Of a DNA stretch of 6,532 bases, positions 1-5,958 are shown one piece after another. The notes under the pieces are model-generated. The model was not told where the DNA came from. It searched no databases and worked only from the letters and a program-made list of their open reading frames with translations. This DNA is from Candidatus Atribacteria bacterium (lineage in GTDB: Bacteria; Atribacterota; JALVIU01). How positions within the stretch are numbered: the first letter of the stretch is position 1; each line of letters opens with the position of its first letter. Made by a program: the position numbers and the translations under genes. The stretch is from assembly GCA_027028665.1 (NCBI GenBank), contig JALVIU010000003.1:1-6532 (forward strand), given 5' to 3'.

Positions 1-374
1 ATAAGTATACTCTGATAGGGGATGAACATACCAAAGAGTATAAGAGGAAATATAATCTCTGAGCCTCTAAATTTCCACTTACTAAATACATATCCATTCA
101 TAGAGCCTAAAAATGCCGATATGATGGTCGCAGGTATTACTAAATATATACTATTTTTAAAGCTCGTGCTCAGGCCTCTGTATCCTTTGTCTTCATTTCC
201 CAACCAGGCATTTTTAAAACTTTCAAAGGTAATATGTTTGGGAAGATTCCACATATTTTTTAGACTTACCTCTGAAAAGCTTTTAAGACTTGTTGCGAAA
301 AGGACATAAATAGGAATTAGATAAATTATTGCTAATACGATAAGTATTATGTATATTAATGGCCTTGTCCGCAT
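1..374 (-). CDS. Carbohydrate ABC transporter permease, MalG-like (CUT1), 3' part cut by window edge
   Basis: Inner-membrane permease subunit of a binding-protein-dependent sugar importer. It would pair with the MalF-like permease just upstream to form the translocation channel. The visible 124 N-terminal residues start MRTRPLIYII and show a first membrane segment at about residues 6-27. A periplasmic stretch follows, then the family-typical F-K-N-S at 72-75 leading into a second segment (about 75-97), and a third segment from about 106 ending in FIPYQSIL, which matches the MalG-family 'iPxQ' pattern. The EAA loop that contacts the ATPase lies beyond the edge. The start is ATG at 374-372, one base after the stop of the upstream permease gene (TGAAATG). 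An AGGAGG at 386-381 gives a 6-base spacer. Full family length is about 270-290 residues, so less than half is seen. The substrate is inferred from the binding protein, not from this gene. Confidence 0.9.
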   Translation of the reverse strand, partial: MRTRPLIYIILIVLAIIYLIPIYVLFATSLKSFSEVSLKNMWNLPKHITFESFKNAWLGNEDKGYRGLSTSFKNSIYLVIPATIISAFLGSMNGYVFSKWKFRGSEIIFPLILFGMFIPYQSIL

Positions 375-375
375 T

Positions 376-1272
376 TCATGCCTCCTCTCGTTTTGCGCTA
401 AATATAAGATATGGTATAACCAGCACGCCAACCATTATAAGCATGATTATTGCTATGCTTGCACCTTGTGCGAATTTGTTTCCCCTGAATGTTGTATCAT
501 ACATAAAATATGCAGGTACGTCTGTAGAAAAACCTATTCCTGGCCCTGTCATTGCTGCCACTAAATCAAAGATCTTAAGTGATATATGGCCAAGAATGAT
601 GATTGCACCTATTGTTATAGGCTTCAAAAGTGGGAGGATAACATATCTATATACCTGAGTAGGTGTAGCCCCATCTACTTGAGCTGCCTCTCTTAATTCA
701 TATGGAATTCCGCGGAGTCCTGCAAGATACATGGCCATTGTATAACCGGATAACTGCCATACAGCTGCAATAACCACTGCTTTTATCCCTATATCTGGAT
801 CAGTATACCATCCACTCTTTAAGAATCCTAAACCGATTTTATCGAATAATTGATTAATCCCTACGCTACCCAGCTGGGCACTGCCTGGGTTTAAAATCCA
901 TCTCCATACAACACCTGTTACAATAAAGGACAAGGACATGGGGAATAAAAATATGCTTCTAAATATACTTTCCCCTTTTATCCTCTGGTCAAGTAAGATA
1001 GCAAGGCCTAATCCTATAGTAATACAGGCCAATATAAAAAGGGTGGTAAATACCAGTGTATTGTGTAGATCTATCTGAAATCTCTCTATCTGAAAAAGCC
1101 TTGAATAGTTCCTAAAACCTACAAACTTTAAGTTAGGCATTACATTGTTCCATTTTGTCATAGATATGTATCCTGTCCACCCTATGAAAAGATAGATGAA
1201 TGTAAATATTACAATAATAGATGGAAGGACAAACAAAAAGGCATATAACTTATCTTGGTTTAACTTTCCCAT
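376..1272 (-). CDS. Carbohydrate ABC transporter permease, MalF-like (CUT1)
   Basis: First permease subunit of the sugar importer, 298 residues, an integral inner-membrane protein. Six hydrophobic segments are visible at about residues 9-34, 71-94, 106-127, 165-185, 218-240 and 268-292, the usual number for short MalF relatives that lack the large periplasmic P2 loop of E. coli MalF. The cytoplasmic EAA loop lies at 195-214, with E195-A-A, D200-G-A and P214 in the canonical spacing. It docks on the ATP-binding subunit. A G-P-G at 243-245 followed by a 'vPayfMY' stretch is typical of glucose-type CUT1 permeases. The start is ATG at 1272-1270, with AGGAGA at 1283-1278 five bases upstream. The gene lies behind a hairpin separating it from the binding-protein gene, so it is probably expressed at a lower level than that gene. 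The stop is followed one base later by the next permease start, implying translational coupling. The family call is firm; the sugar is inferred. Confidence 0.95.
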   Translation of the reverse strand: MGKLNQDKLYAFLFVLPSIIVIFTFIYLFIGWTGYISMTKWNNVMPNLKFVGFRNYSRLFQIERFQIDLHNTLVFTTLFILACITIGLGLAILLDQRIKGESIFRSIFLFPMSLSFIVTGVVWRWILNPGSAQLGSVGINQLFDKIGLGFLKSGWYTDPDIGIKAVVIAAVWQLSGYTMAMYLAGLRGIPYELREAAQVDGATPTQVYRYVILPLLKPITIGAIIILGHISLKIFDLVAAMTGPGIGFSTDVPAYFMYDTTFRGNKFAQGASIAIIMLIMVGVLVIPYLIFSAKREEA

Positions 1273-1290
1273 TTTTTTCTCCTATCCATA

Positions 1291-1320
1291 TAATTAAAAA
1301 GGGGGCATTAGCCCCCTTTT
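1291..1320 (-). terminator. GC-rich hairpin with U-tract between binding-protein and permease genes
   Basis: Read on the minus strand, AAAAGGGGGC (1320-1311), loop TAAT (1310-1307) and GCCCCCTTTT (1306-1297) form a perfect 10-bp stem. The stem runs directly into T5 and AATTA. It begins 19 bases after the stop of the binding-protein gene and ends just before the permease ribosome binding site (1283-1278). It therefore sits inside an apparent operon and probably works as a partial terminator or an mRNA 3'-end stabiliser, giving more binding protein than permease. That arrangement is well known for binding-protein-dependent transporters. The U-tract is short, which fits incomplete termination. 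The opposite strand has only T4C, so a plus-strand role is less likely. Confidence 0.8.
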
Positions 1321-1339
1321 CTTAGTAGAAATTTATATC

Positions 1340-2587
1340 TTATTGATCTACACCTGCATCCTCTGCAGCCATAATAAGTGCCTTCTGGGTCTTCATTACA
1401 TTTCTTTTTGCTACAAAGAGAGCAATTGCATCTTTATACTCTGTTGCCCATCCTTCACTTGCTGCCGCACCGTGAATTACACTTGGTACGATCTTGTCTT
1501 TGTTCCAATCTTTTGCACAGGACTGTAAATATTCATTGAAGTCAGACATATCTACATCTGTTCTTGCAGGGATAGAGCCCTTCCTCATATTAAACTCTTT
1601 TTGTCCTTCTTTTGAGCCAAGTACCTTAAGCCATGCTATAACATTATCTCTATGCTTACAACCTTTTGGAAGGCCAAAACTATCAGATAATGCATCAAAT
1701 ATTCCTTCATTTCCTGGAGCCAATGTCCATCCGTAGCCATCGAATTTTTTGGCCATAAACCATCCATTGGTCCAGTCTCCCATGATCATCATAGCACCTT
1801 TCCCTTGAATAAGATATTGTCCTGCCTCATCCCAGGTAAGCGCAGAGTGATCACTGTTTACATAATTGAGCATCTTGTCAAAGAGCATGAGGGCTTCTGT
1901 AACTCTTTTGTCTGACCATTTTGTTTTTCCTGTCCAGAGTCCTTTGTATCCTTCTGCACCCAGTGTACCAATCAGGAATGTTTCAAATACATGTCCTGCT
2001 TCCCATCCATCTTTTGTACCCATAACAATAGGTACCACTCCTTTGCTTTTTAACTTCTCACATACTGCAAAGAAGTCGTCAAAGGTTTTTGGAGGTGTAA
2101 TATTATATTTTTCAAATACAGCTTTGCTGTACCAGAGCACATTGGCCCTATGAATGTTTACAGGAACAGACCAGTAATCGCCCTTGTATTTTACGATATT
2201 TAAAATACCAGGGGGCATTACTTTGTCCCAACCTTCCTCTTTATATAAAAAGGTTACTGGTTCCATAAATCCTGTCTTTACCCATGTATCGATAAGTTCG
2301 TGGCCTGCATGTACCTGGAAGGAATCAGGTGGATCTCCACCAAGCATTCTGGTCTTAAGTACTGCTTTTGCATTAGTTCCTGCACCGCCTGCAACAGTTG
2401 CATTAATAATCTTTACATCTGGATAGAGTTTGTGATAAATATTAAAGAGTGCATTTAGACCTTCTGCCTCTCCTCCTGCTGTCCACCAACTGAAGATTTC
2501 AAGTTTACCAGAAAGTCCTGCAAATGCAAGGGTGCTTAATAATAAACTAAAAATTAGTCCTACAACTAAAACTCTAATTCCTTTCAT
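1340..2587 (-). CDS. Sugar ABC transporter substrate-binding protein, glucose/galactose/mannose type
   Basis: Extracytoplasmic solute-binding protein of 415 residues that captures sugar and delivers it to the two permeases encoded downstream. Residues 1-23 form a signal peptide (K2, hydrophobic core 6-20) ending AFA before G24. No cysteine follows the cleavage site, so it looks secreted and soluble rather than a lipoprotein. Stretches that match my memory of the Thermus thermophilus glucose/galactose-binding protein are F-S-W-W at 32-35, an INATV-GGAG block at 61-70, KTRMLGGDPPD at 78-88, Q91-V-H93-A-G, VPVNIHR at 141-147, MGDW at 269-272, SDSFGLPKG at 301-309 and KGSI at 336-339. In that family the Trp residues stack on the sugar, and Gln/His at the QVH site bind it. 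The start is set at ATG 2587, because a consensus AGGAGG (2602-2597) lies nine bases upstream. An in-frame ATG at 2608 would place that site inside the gene. Glucose, galactose or mannose is likely but unproven. Confidence 0.93.
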   Translation of the reverse strand: MKGIRVLVVGLIFSLLLSTLAFAGLSGKLEIFSWWTAGGEAEGLNALFNIYHKLYPDVKIINATVAGGAGTNAKAVLKTRMLGGDPPDSFQVHAGHELIDTWVKTGFMEPVTFLYKEEGWDKVMPPGILNIVKYKGDYWSVPVNIHRANVLWYSKAVFEKYNITPPKTFDDFFAVCEKLKSKGVVPIVMGTKDGWEAGHVFETFLIGTLGAEGYKGLWTGKTKWSDKRVTEALMLFDKMLNYVNSDHSALTWDEAGQYLIQGKGAMMIMGDWTNGWFMAKKFDGYGWTLAPGNEGIFDALSDSFGLPKGCKHRDNVIAWLKVLGSKEGQKEFNMRKGSIPARTDVDMSDFNEYLQSCAKDWNKDKIVPSVIHGAAASEGWATEYKDAIALFVAKRNVMKTQKALIMAAEDAGVDQ

Positions 2588-2594
2588 ACTTTCC

Positions 2595-2604
2595 AACCTC
2601 CTTT
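2595..2604 (-). promoter_or_regulatory. Ribosome binding site that fixes the binding-protein start
   Basis: On the minus strand AAGGAGGTT precedes the ATG at 2587 with a nine-base gap after AGGAGG. It overlaps the first codons of the longer reading frame that begins at 2608. The longer start would add seven charged residues before an otherwise ordinary signal peptide and has no good ribosome binding site of its own, so the shorter start is preferred. Confidence 0.85.
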
Positions 2605-2610
2605 TCATTT

Positions 2611-2645
2611 TTTATTTAGGCATGGGGCTCTTATGCCCAAATAAA
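2611..2645. repeat. 35-bp imperfect inverted repeat over the sugar-operon start site (candidate operator)
   Basis: Left arm TTTATTTAGGCAT (2611-2623) and right arm ATGCCCAAATAAA (2633-2645) are inverted repeats with 12 of 13 positions matching (mismatch at 2618/2638), separated by nine bases. The repeat runs from the last base of the predicted -10 element to about +28 of the transporter transcript. That is the usual position for a repressor operator. The AT-rich outer arms are loosely like ROK-family (NagC/Mlc-type) sites, but the identity of the regulator is inference. In RNA, GGCAT/ATGCC could also pair as a 5'-end hairpin, with GGGC (2638-2635)/GCCC (2628-2625) as an alternative stem. Confidence 0.6.
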
Positions 2646-2673
2646 TTATACACTTTCATTTATTTTTTGTAAA
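2645..2673 (-). promoter_or_regulatory. Sigma-70-type promoter of the sugar transporter operon
   Basis: On the minus strand, TTTACA (2673-2668, five of six to consensus) is followed after exactly 17 bases by a perfect TATAAT (2650-2645). Transcription would start near 2638, leaving a leader of about 50 bases before the binding-protein ATG. The -10 element is overlapped by one arm of an inverted repeat. There is no extended -10 TGn. The site is predicted from sequence only. Confidence 0.8.
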
Positions 2674-2729
2674 GCTTCTAAGAAAAATTAATTTATCAAA
2701 AATATATCCTAATATTACAAAAAATTTAG

Positions 2730-2758
2730 TTGACATAATCGAGGAATTTTTATATACT
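2730..2758 (+). promoter_or_regulatory. Sigma-70-type promoter of the ffh-rpsP-khpA-rimM-trmD-rplS-lepB operon
   Basis: A perfect TTGACA (2730-2735) is followed after 17 bases by TATACT (2753-2758, five of six to consensus). An A/T-rich run directly upstream (about 2711-2729) could act as an UP element. The start site would be near 2765, giving a leader of about 49 bases before the ffh ATG. No other convincing promoter was seen further along the plus strand, so this one probably drives the whole cluster in the window. Confidence 0.8.
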
Positions 2759-2782
2759 TATATAGCCTTTTATTAGTATAGG

Positions 2783-2796
2783 TTAATTATAATTAA
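2783..2796. repeat. Perfect 14-bp AT palindrome in the ffh leader
   Basis: TTAATTATAATTAA reads the same on both strands and lies between the predicted ffh start site and its ribosome binding site. It contains no G or C. In such AT-rich DNA it may be chance, and as RNA it would make only a weak hairpin with almost no loop. It is recorded because it is the only symmetric element on the ffh side of the divergent region. Confidence 0.4.
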
Positions 2797-2813
2797 AATT
2801 TTGAGGGATTTAT

Positions 2814-4148
2814 ATGTTTGATTCTTTAAGTCAGAAACTACAAAGGATATTTGATAAGCTAAAAAGAAAAGCCAAACTTACAGAAAAGGATATAGACCTT
2901 GTCCTTAAGGAGATTAGAGTTGCCTTATTAGAGGCTGATGTTAATTATAAGGTTGTAAGGGTTTTTATTTCTCGTGTAAAGGAAAAGGCATTGGGCAAGG
3001 AGGTAATGGAGAGCTTTACTCCTGCTCAACAAATAATAAAGATTGTAAGGGATGAACTTGTATATCTTCTTGGAGAAACATCCAAAGGTATCATAATAAA
3101 GGAGCCTTACCCATTTCTTATATTAATGGTAGGATTACAAGGATCTGGAAAGACTACTACCTGTGGTAAACTTGCAAACTTTCTTAAAAAAGAAAAAGGA
3201 AAGAGGCCACTTCTCGTAGGTCTTGATGTAAAAAGACCTGCTGCCTCAAGGCAACTTGCCATTATTGCAGAGAAAATAGGAGTATCTTATGTAATAGATG
3301 AAAGTGGTAATGCAACTCCTGTAGAGCTTTTAGGAAAGGCTTTAAAGAAGGCAGAAAAGGAAGGGTATGATGTTGTAATAGGAGATACAGCAGGAAGACT
3401 TCAGATAGATGAAGATATGATGTCAGAACTTGAAGAAATGGAGAGGAAGTATAAGCCTCGAGAGATTCTTCTTGTTATAGATGCGATGATAGGGCAAGAG
3501 GCGGTAAATGTAGCAAAAACCTTCAACGAAAGGTTAGGGATTACAGGATTTATACTCACCAAGATGGATGGGGATGCAAGGGGTGGCGCTGCGCTCTCTA
3601 TTCGTGAGATTACGGGCAAACCCATAAAGCTTATTGGTACAGGAGAAAAATTAGAGGATCTTGAATTTTTCTATCCTGATCGTATTGCTTCTCGTATTCT
3701 GGGTATGGGGGATGTACTTACATTAATTGAAAAGATCGAGAAGACCCAGGATAAAAAGAAGCAACAACAAGTAGCTAATAAACTTGTTAAAAATCAGTTT
3801 AATTTTGAAGATTTTTTAGATCAATTACATGAGCTTAAGAGGATGGGGCCCATAGAGAACCTTTTGAGTATGGTACCTGGTCTTTCTCCGGGGACAAATA
3901 TTCCTCAGGTAGACGAGAAAGAGCTTGCAAAGATAGAGGCTATTATAAATTCTATGACAAAAGAGGAGAGAAGGCATCCAGAAATTATAAACGCAAGCAG
4001 AAGAAAGCGTATTGCCAGAGGAAGTGGGACAGAAATCTCTGATGTAAATAGGTTAATTGGTCAATTTAAGAAGATGAAGAAGATGATGAAAAGATTTAAA
4101 CGGATGAAAAATATAAAGACAGGTATATCGAATTTCTTACCATTTTAA
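2814..4148 (+). CDS. ffh: Signal recognition particle protein Ffh (SRP54 GTPase)
   Basis: Cytosolic GTPase of 444 residues, normal family length. With the 4.5S RNA it binds emerging signal peptides and, through its receptor FtsY, delivers ribosomes to the Sec translocon. The helical N domain spans about residues 1-95. The G domain spans about 100-295, with P-loop GLQGSGKT (107-114), DVKRPAA (138-144, where most bacteria have DVYRPAA), DTAGR (191-195), TKMD (249-252), the G-D-A-R-G-G-A stretch (253-259) and the GTGEKLEDLEFF closing block (275-286). The C-terminal M domain (about 300-434) includes the RNA-binding part around S395-R-R-K-R-I-A-R-G-S-G. Its finger-loop region (about 341-365) has only two methionines, replaced by Leu, Ile, Val and Pro, as often reported for thermophiles. 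The start is ATG with GAGGG at 2803-2807, six bases away. It is first in its operon; the ylxM gene that often precedes ffh in Firmicutes is absent. Confidence 0.98.
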   Translation: MFDSLSQKLQRIFDKLKRKAKLTEKDIDLVLKEIRVALLEADVNYKVVRVFISRVKEKALGKEVMESFTPAQQIIKIVRDELVYLLGETSKGIIIKEPYPFLILMVGLQGSGKTTTCGKLANFLKKEKGKRPLLVGLDVKRPAASRQLAIIAEKIGVSYVIDESGNATPVELLGKALKKAEKEGYDVVIGDTAGRLQIDEDMMSELEEMERKYKPREILLVIDAMIGQEAVNVAKTFNERLGITGFILTKMDGDARGGAALSIREITGKPIKLIGTGEKLEDLEFFYPDRIASRILGMGDVLTLIEKIEKTQDKKKQQQVANKLVKNQFNFEDFLDQLHELKRMGPIENLLSMVPGLSPGTNIPQVDEKELAKIEAIINSMTKEERRHPEIINASRRKRIARGSGTEISDVNRLIGQFKKMKKMMKRFKRMKNIKTGISNFLPF

Positions 4149-4151
4149 ATT

Positions 4152-4160
4152 AAGGAGGTG
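4152..4160 (+). promoter_or_regulatory. Ribosome binding site supporting a TTG start for rpsP
   Basis: AAGGAGGTG, close to a full anti-Shine-Dalgarno match, ends six bases before TTG 4167. There is no ATG or GTG at the right place. The TTG codon begins the family-typical sequence (M)[10 protein letters not shown], so this strong site decides the non-ATG start. Confidence 0.85.
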
Positions 4161-4166
4161 AATTAG

Positions 4167-4415
4167 TTGGCAGTAAAGATTAGGCTCACAAGGATGGGAG
4201 CAAAAAAAAGGCCATTTTATCGTTTAGTGGCTGTGGATTCAAGGGCGCCAAGAGATGGGAAGTATCTTGATCTTATAGGATACTATGATCCAATAGGTGC
4301 GAGCCCAGAAGAAATAAGGATCGATGAAGATAAGCTTAGATATTGGATTGGTAATGGTGCACATCTTACAGAAACTGCAAAAAATTTGGTTAAAAAAGCT
4401 GGTATTAGTATCTAA
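4167..4415 (+). CDS. rpsP: 30S ribosomal protein bS16
   Basis: Small-subunit protein that binds 16S rRNA and helps the 5' and central domains assemble. It has 82 residues, the usual length for short bS16 proteins, and is conserved from end to end. The start [20 protein letters not shown] is followed by [20 protein letters not shown] (about residues 23-42) and the W60-containing 'R-Y-W-I-G-N-G-A' helix. The start codon is TTG, justified by the near-perfect ribosome binding site ahead of it. The gene begins 18 bases after the ffh stop and ends in tandem stops (TAATAA). The ffh-rpsP pairing is common in bacteria. The rare start codon combined with a very strong ribosome binding site may tune expression of this abundant protein. 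Confidence 0.98.
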   Translation: MAVKIRLTRMGAKKRPFYRLVAVDSRAPRDGKYLDLIGYYDPIGASPEEIRIDEDKLRYWIGNGAHLTETAKNLVKKAGISI

Positions 4416-4442
4416 TAAACAGAGTAAGGGAGGAACTATTTT

Positions 4443-4673
4443 ATGAAAGAATTGCTTGAGTATATTATTAAATCATTAGTAGATCATCCTGAAGATGTAA
4501 ATATTAATGTTGTAGATGGGTCTCGTTCTGTTATATTTGAAGTAAAGGTTTCACCGGAAGATGTGGGAAAGATTATAGGTAGGGAAGGTAGAATAGCCAA
4601 AGCAATAAGAACAGTGATAAAAGCTGCTGCAATAAAAGAAGGAAAAAGAGCAACTGTTGAGATAATTGATTAG
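4443..4673 (+). CDS. khpA: KH-domain RNA-binding protein KhpA (YlqC/UPF0109 family)
   Basis: Small protein of 76 residues consisting almost entirely of one KH fold. The RNA-gripping GxxG loop is G46-R-E-G49 within VGKIIGREGRIAKAIRTVIK-like sequence (from V41). The N-terminal helix (MKELLEYIIKSLVDHPEDV) is typical of the family. In Gram-positive bacteria such as Streptococcus pneumoniae and Bacillus, KhpA partners with KhpB (Jag/EloR), binds many RNAs and affects cell elongation and division. Whether that holds here is unknown. The start is ATG with GGGAGG at 4428-4433. The position between rpsP and rimM is the classical one and supports the identification. Its stop overlaps the rimM start by one base, so the two are probably translationally coupled. 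Confidence 0.95.
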   Translation: MKELLEYIIKSLVDHPEDVNINVVDGSRSVIFEVKVSPEDVGKIIGREGRIAKAIRTVIKAAAIKEGKRATVEIID

Positions 4674-5188
4674 TGGTGGGAAGTTCTTCCTTTAGAGTTA
4701 TAGGAAAGATTATATCCTATTGGGGAACACGGGGTCATTTAAAAGTTTATTCCCTTACTTTTTCCCCGGATAGATACTATAAACTTTCTGGGGTATATGT
4801 ATCCTCAGAGAAGGATAGAAGGTTTTACAATGTTGAAGAGGTAAAACCTTATAAGGGAAATGTCTGGTTATTTAAACTGGAAGATATTGATACAATAAGA
4901 GATGCTGAGAAGGTAAAGAATTGTTATATAGAAGTACCTGAGGCAGAAAAATTGGATCTACCAGAGGATACCTATTTTATCGATGACCTTGTAGGACTTA
5001 AGGTTTTTTCTTTGGAAGGTAAATATATAGGCACACTGAAAGATATAATAGAAGGCACAGCGAATGATGTGTATATAATAAGGGAAGGGGACAGAGAAGT
5101 GCTTATCCCTGCTGTAAAGGAGTTTGTAAAAGAGGTTGACTTGAAGGAAAAAAAGATGGTAATAAAAGTAATAGAGGGTCTCTTATGA
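4673..5188 (+). CDS. rimM: Ribosome maturation factor RimM
   Basis: Cytosolic 30S assembly factor that binds uS19 and assists maturation of the 16S rRNA head domain. It has 171 residues, normal length. The N-terminal RimM barrel (about 6-90) begins with the family pattern F-R-V-I-G-K-I and Y17-W-G-T-R-G-H-L-K-V. The C-terminal PRC barrel (about 98-171) starts at Y101-F-I-D-D-L-V-G, continues through I126-I-E-G-T-A-N-D-V-Y and V143-L-I-P, and ends E168-G-L-L, the usual RimM terminus. The start is GTG at 4673, whose G is the last base of the khpA stop. A second GTG follows immediately, so the true start may be one codon later. The ribosome binding site is weak (TTGAG at 4657-4661 at best), so translation probably depends on ribosomes finishing khpA. 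Confidence 0.96.
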   Translation: MVGSSSFRVIGKIISYWGTRGHLKVYSLTFSPDRYYKLSGVYVSSEKDRRFYNVEEVKPYKGNVWLFKLEDIDTIRDAEKVKNCYIEVPEAEKLDLPEDTYFIDDLVGLKVFSLEGKYIGTLKDIIEGTANDVYIIREGDREVLIPAVKEFVKEVDLKEKKMVIKVIEGLL

Positions 5189-5958
5189 GATTTGATATTA
5201 TTACTATTTTCCCGGATATGTTTTCAGGCCCACTTTCCCAAAGTATATTGGGAAGGGCTCAGAGAGAAGGGATTATAGAAATCCATGTACATGATTTAAG
5301 AGACTTTACCAGAGACCCCCATAGAACTATAGATGATTATCCCTATGGGGGTGGAGCAGGGATGGTGTTTAAGGTAGAACCTCTTTATAAAGCGATAAGA
5401 TATATAAAAAAACTTGTAGATACGCCTGCAAAGATTATTTCTATGTCTCCTCAAGGCAAGATTTTTAATCAGGATAAGGCAAAGGAACTTGCAAGAAACG
5501 ATAGGATAATTATTATATGTGGGCATTATGAGGGGATAGATGAAAGGATATATGAGCTTTTTCCTATAGAAGAGATTTCCATAGGGGATTACATACTTAC
5601 AGGAGGAGAGCTCCCTGCTATGATCGTGATTGATGCAGTTTCTCGTATGATCCCAAATGTAGTGGGAAATGAGGAATCTCTTGGATTTGAATCCTTTGAA
5701 AGAGGACTTTTAGATTATCCTCATTATACTCGACCAAGAGTATTTAGGGGAATAGAAGTTCCAGAAGTATTACTAAGTGGTAATCATAAGAGGATTATGG
5801 CCTGGAGGAAGAGACAGGCAGTAATCCGAACCCTTTTAAGAAGGCCGGAACTTTTGAAAACAGCAAAGCTTTCAGAAGACGAAAGGGCCATAATAAAAGA
5901 TATAGAAAAAAGACTCGGAGAGGAGGTGTCACATGAACGAGATAATAAGGGAGATTGA
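5185..5958 (+). CDS. trmD: tRNA (guanine-37-N1)-methyltransferase TrmD
   Basis: SAM-dependent SPOUT enzyme that methylates N1 of G37 next to the anticodon, preventing +1 frameshifts at proline and some other codons. It is active as a homodimer. It has 257 residues, within the usual 230-260. Motifs seen are the N-terminus [21 protein letters not shown] (53-61), MSPQGKIF (87-94), GHYEGIDER (113-121), the SAM-binding trefoil-knot block [11 protein letters not shown] (132-142), and L175-L-D177-Y-P-H-Y-T-R-P. Asp177 corresponds to the catalytic Asp169 of E. coli. The C-terminal helical domain (about 200-245) carries the conserved [10 protein letters not shown] stretch. The ATG shares bases with the rimM stop (ATGA), with GAGGG at 5174-5178. 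The 3' end runs 26 bases into rplS, adding a charged tail of about eight residues after the helical domain. Confidence 0.98.
   Translation: MRFDIITIFPDMFSGPLSQSILGRAQREGIIEIHVHDLRDFTRDPHRTIDDYPYGGGAGMVFKVEPLYKAIRYIKKLVDTPAKIISMSPQGKIFNQDKAKELARNDRIIIICGHYEGIDERIYELFPIEEISIGDYILTGGELPAMIVIDAVSRMIPNVVGNEESLGFESFERGLLDYPHYTRPRVFRGIEVPEVLLSGNHKRIMAWRKRQAVIRTLLRRPELLKTAKLSEDERAIIKDIEKRLGEEVSHERDNKGD
5921..5928 (+). promoter_or_regulatory. rplS ribosome binding site embedded in the 3' end of trmD
   Basis: AGGAGGTG lies six bases (counting from AGGAGG) before the rplS ATG at 5933. It encodes the Glu-Glu-Val residues near the TrmD C-terminus in the trmD frame. It is the strongest site in this half of the operon, fitting the need for far more bL19 than TrmD from one transcript. 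Confidence 0.85.

Larger units (their letters stand above)
2588..2813. other. Divergent intergenic control region
   Basis: This 226-bp, strongly AT-rich stretch is the only sizeable non-coding region in the window. From left to right it holds the binding-protein ribosome binding site, the inverted repeat over the transporter start site, the leftward promoter, about 56 bp of AT-rich spacer between the two -35 elements, the rightward promoter, the AT palindrome and the ffh ribosome binding site. The two promoters face away from each other and do not overlap. No small reading frame, tRNA or riboswitch-like structure is apparent in it. Confidence 0.75.

Noticed and set aside
362-379. ATG at 379-377 as the start of the MalG-like permease
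   Set aside because: This frame stops after seven codons (TAA); the ATG at 374-372 opens the frame with clear permease sequence.
1297-1325. The 1297-1320 hairpin as a plus-strand terminator
   Set aside because: No plus-strand gene ends nearby and the plus-strand tail is only TTTTC; the T5 tail and position fit the minus-strand operon.
22-2426. Several plus-strand reading frames of 60-99 codons under the transporter genes (for example 22-309, 359-658, 1866-2153)
   Set aside because: They lie opposite well-supported minus-strand permease and binding-protein genes, have no family resemblance and no consistent ribosome binding sites; they are shadows of the real genes.
2588-2608. Longer start for the binding protein at ATG 2608
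   Set aside because: It overlaps the AAGGAGGTT site that serves ATG 2587 and would add a charged extension ahead of a standard signal peptide.
2674-2813. A riboswitch or small RNA in the ffh leader
   Set aside because: The leader is about 50 bases, almost entirely A/T, with only a weak palindrome; no conserved aptamer motif was recognised.
3401-3625. Minus-strand frame of 74 codons inside ffh, and a similar one at 5296-5526 inside trmD
   Set aside because: They run antisense to highly conserved genes, with low-complexity Ser/Ile-rich or Arg/Tyr-rich translations and no promoter or ribosome binding site.
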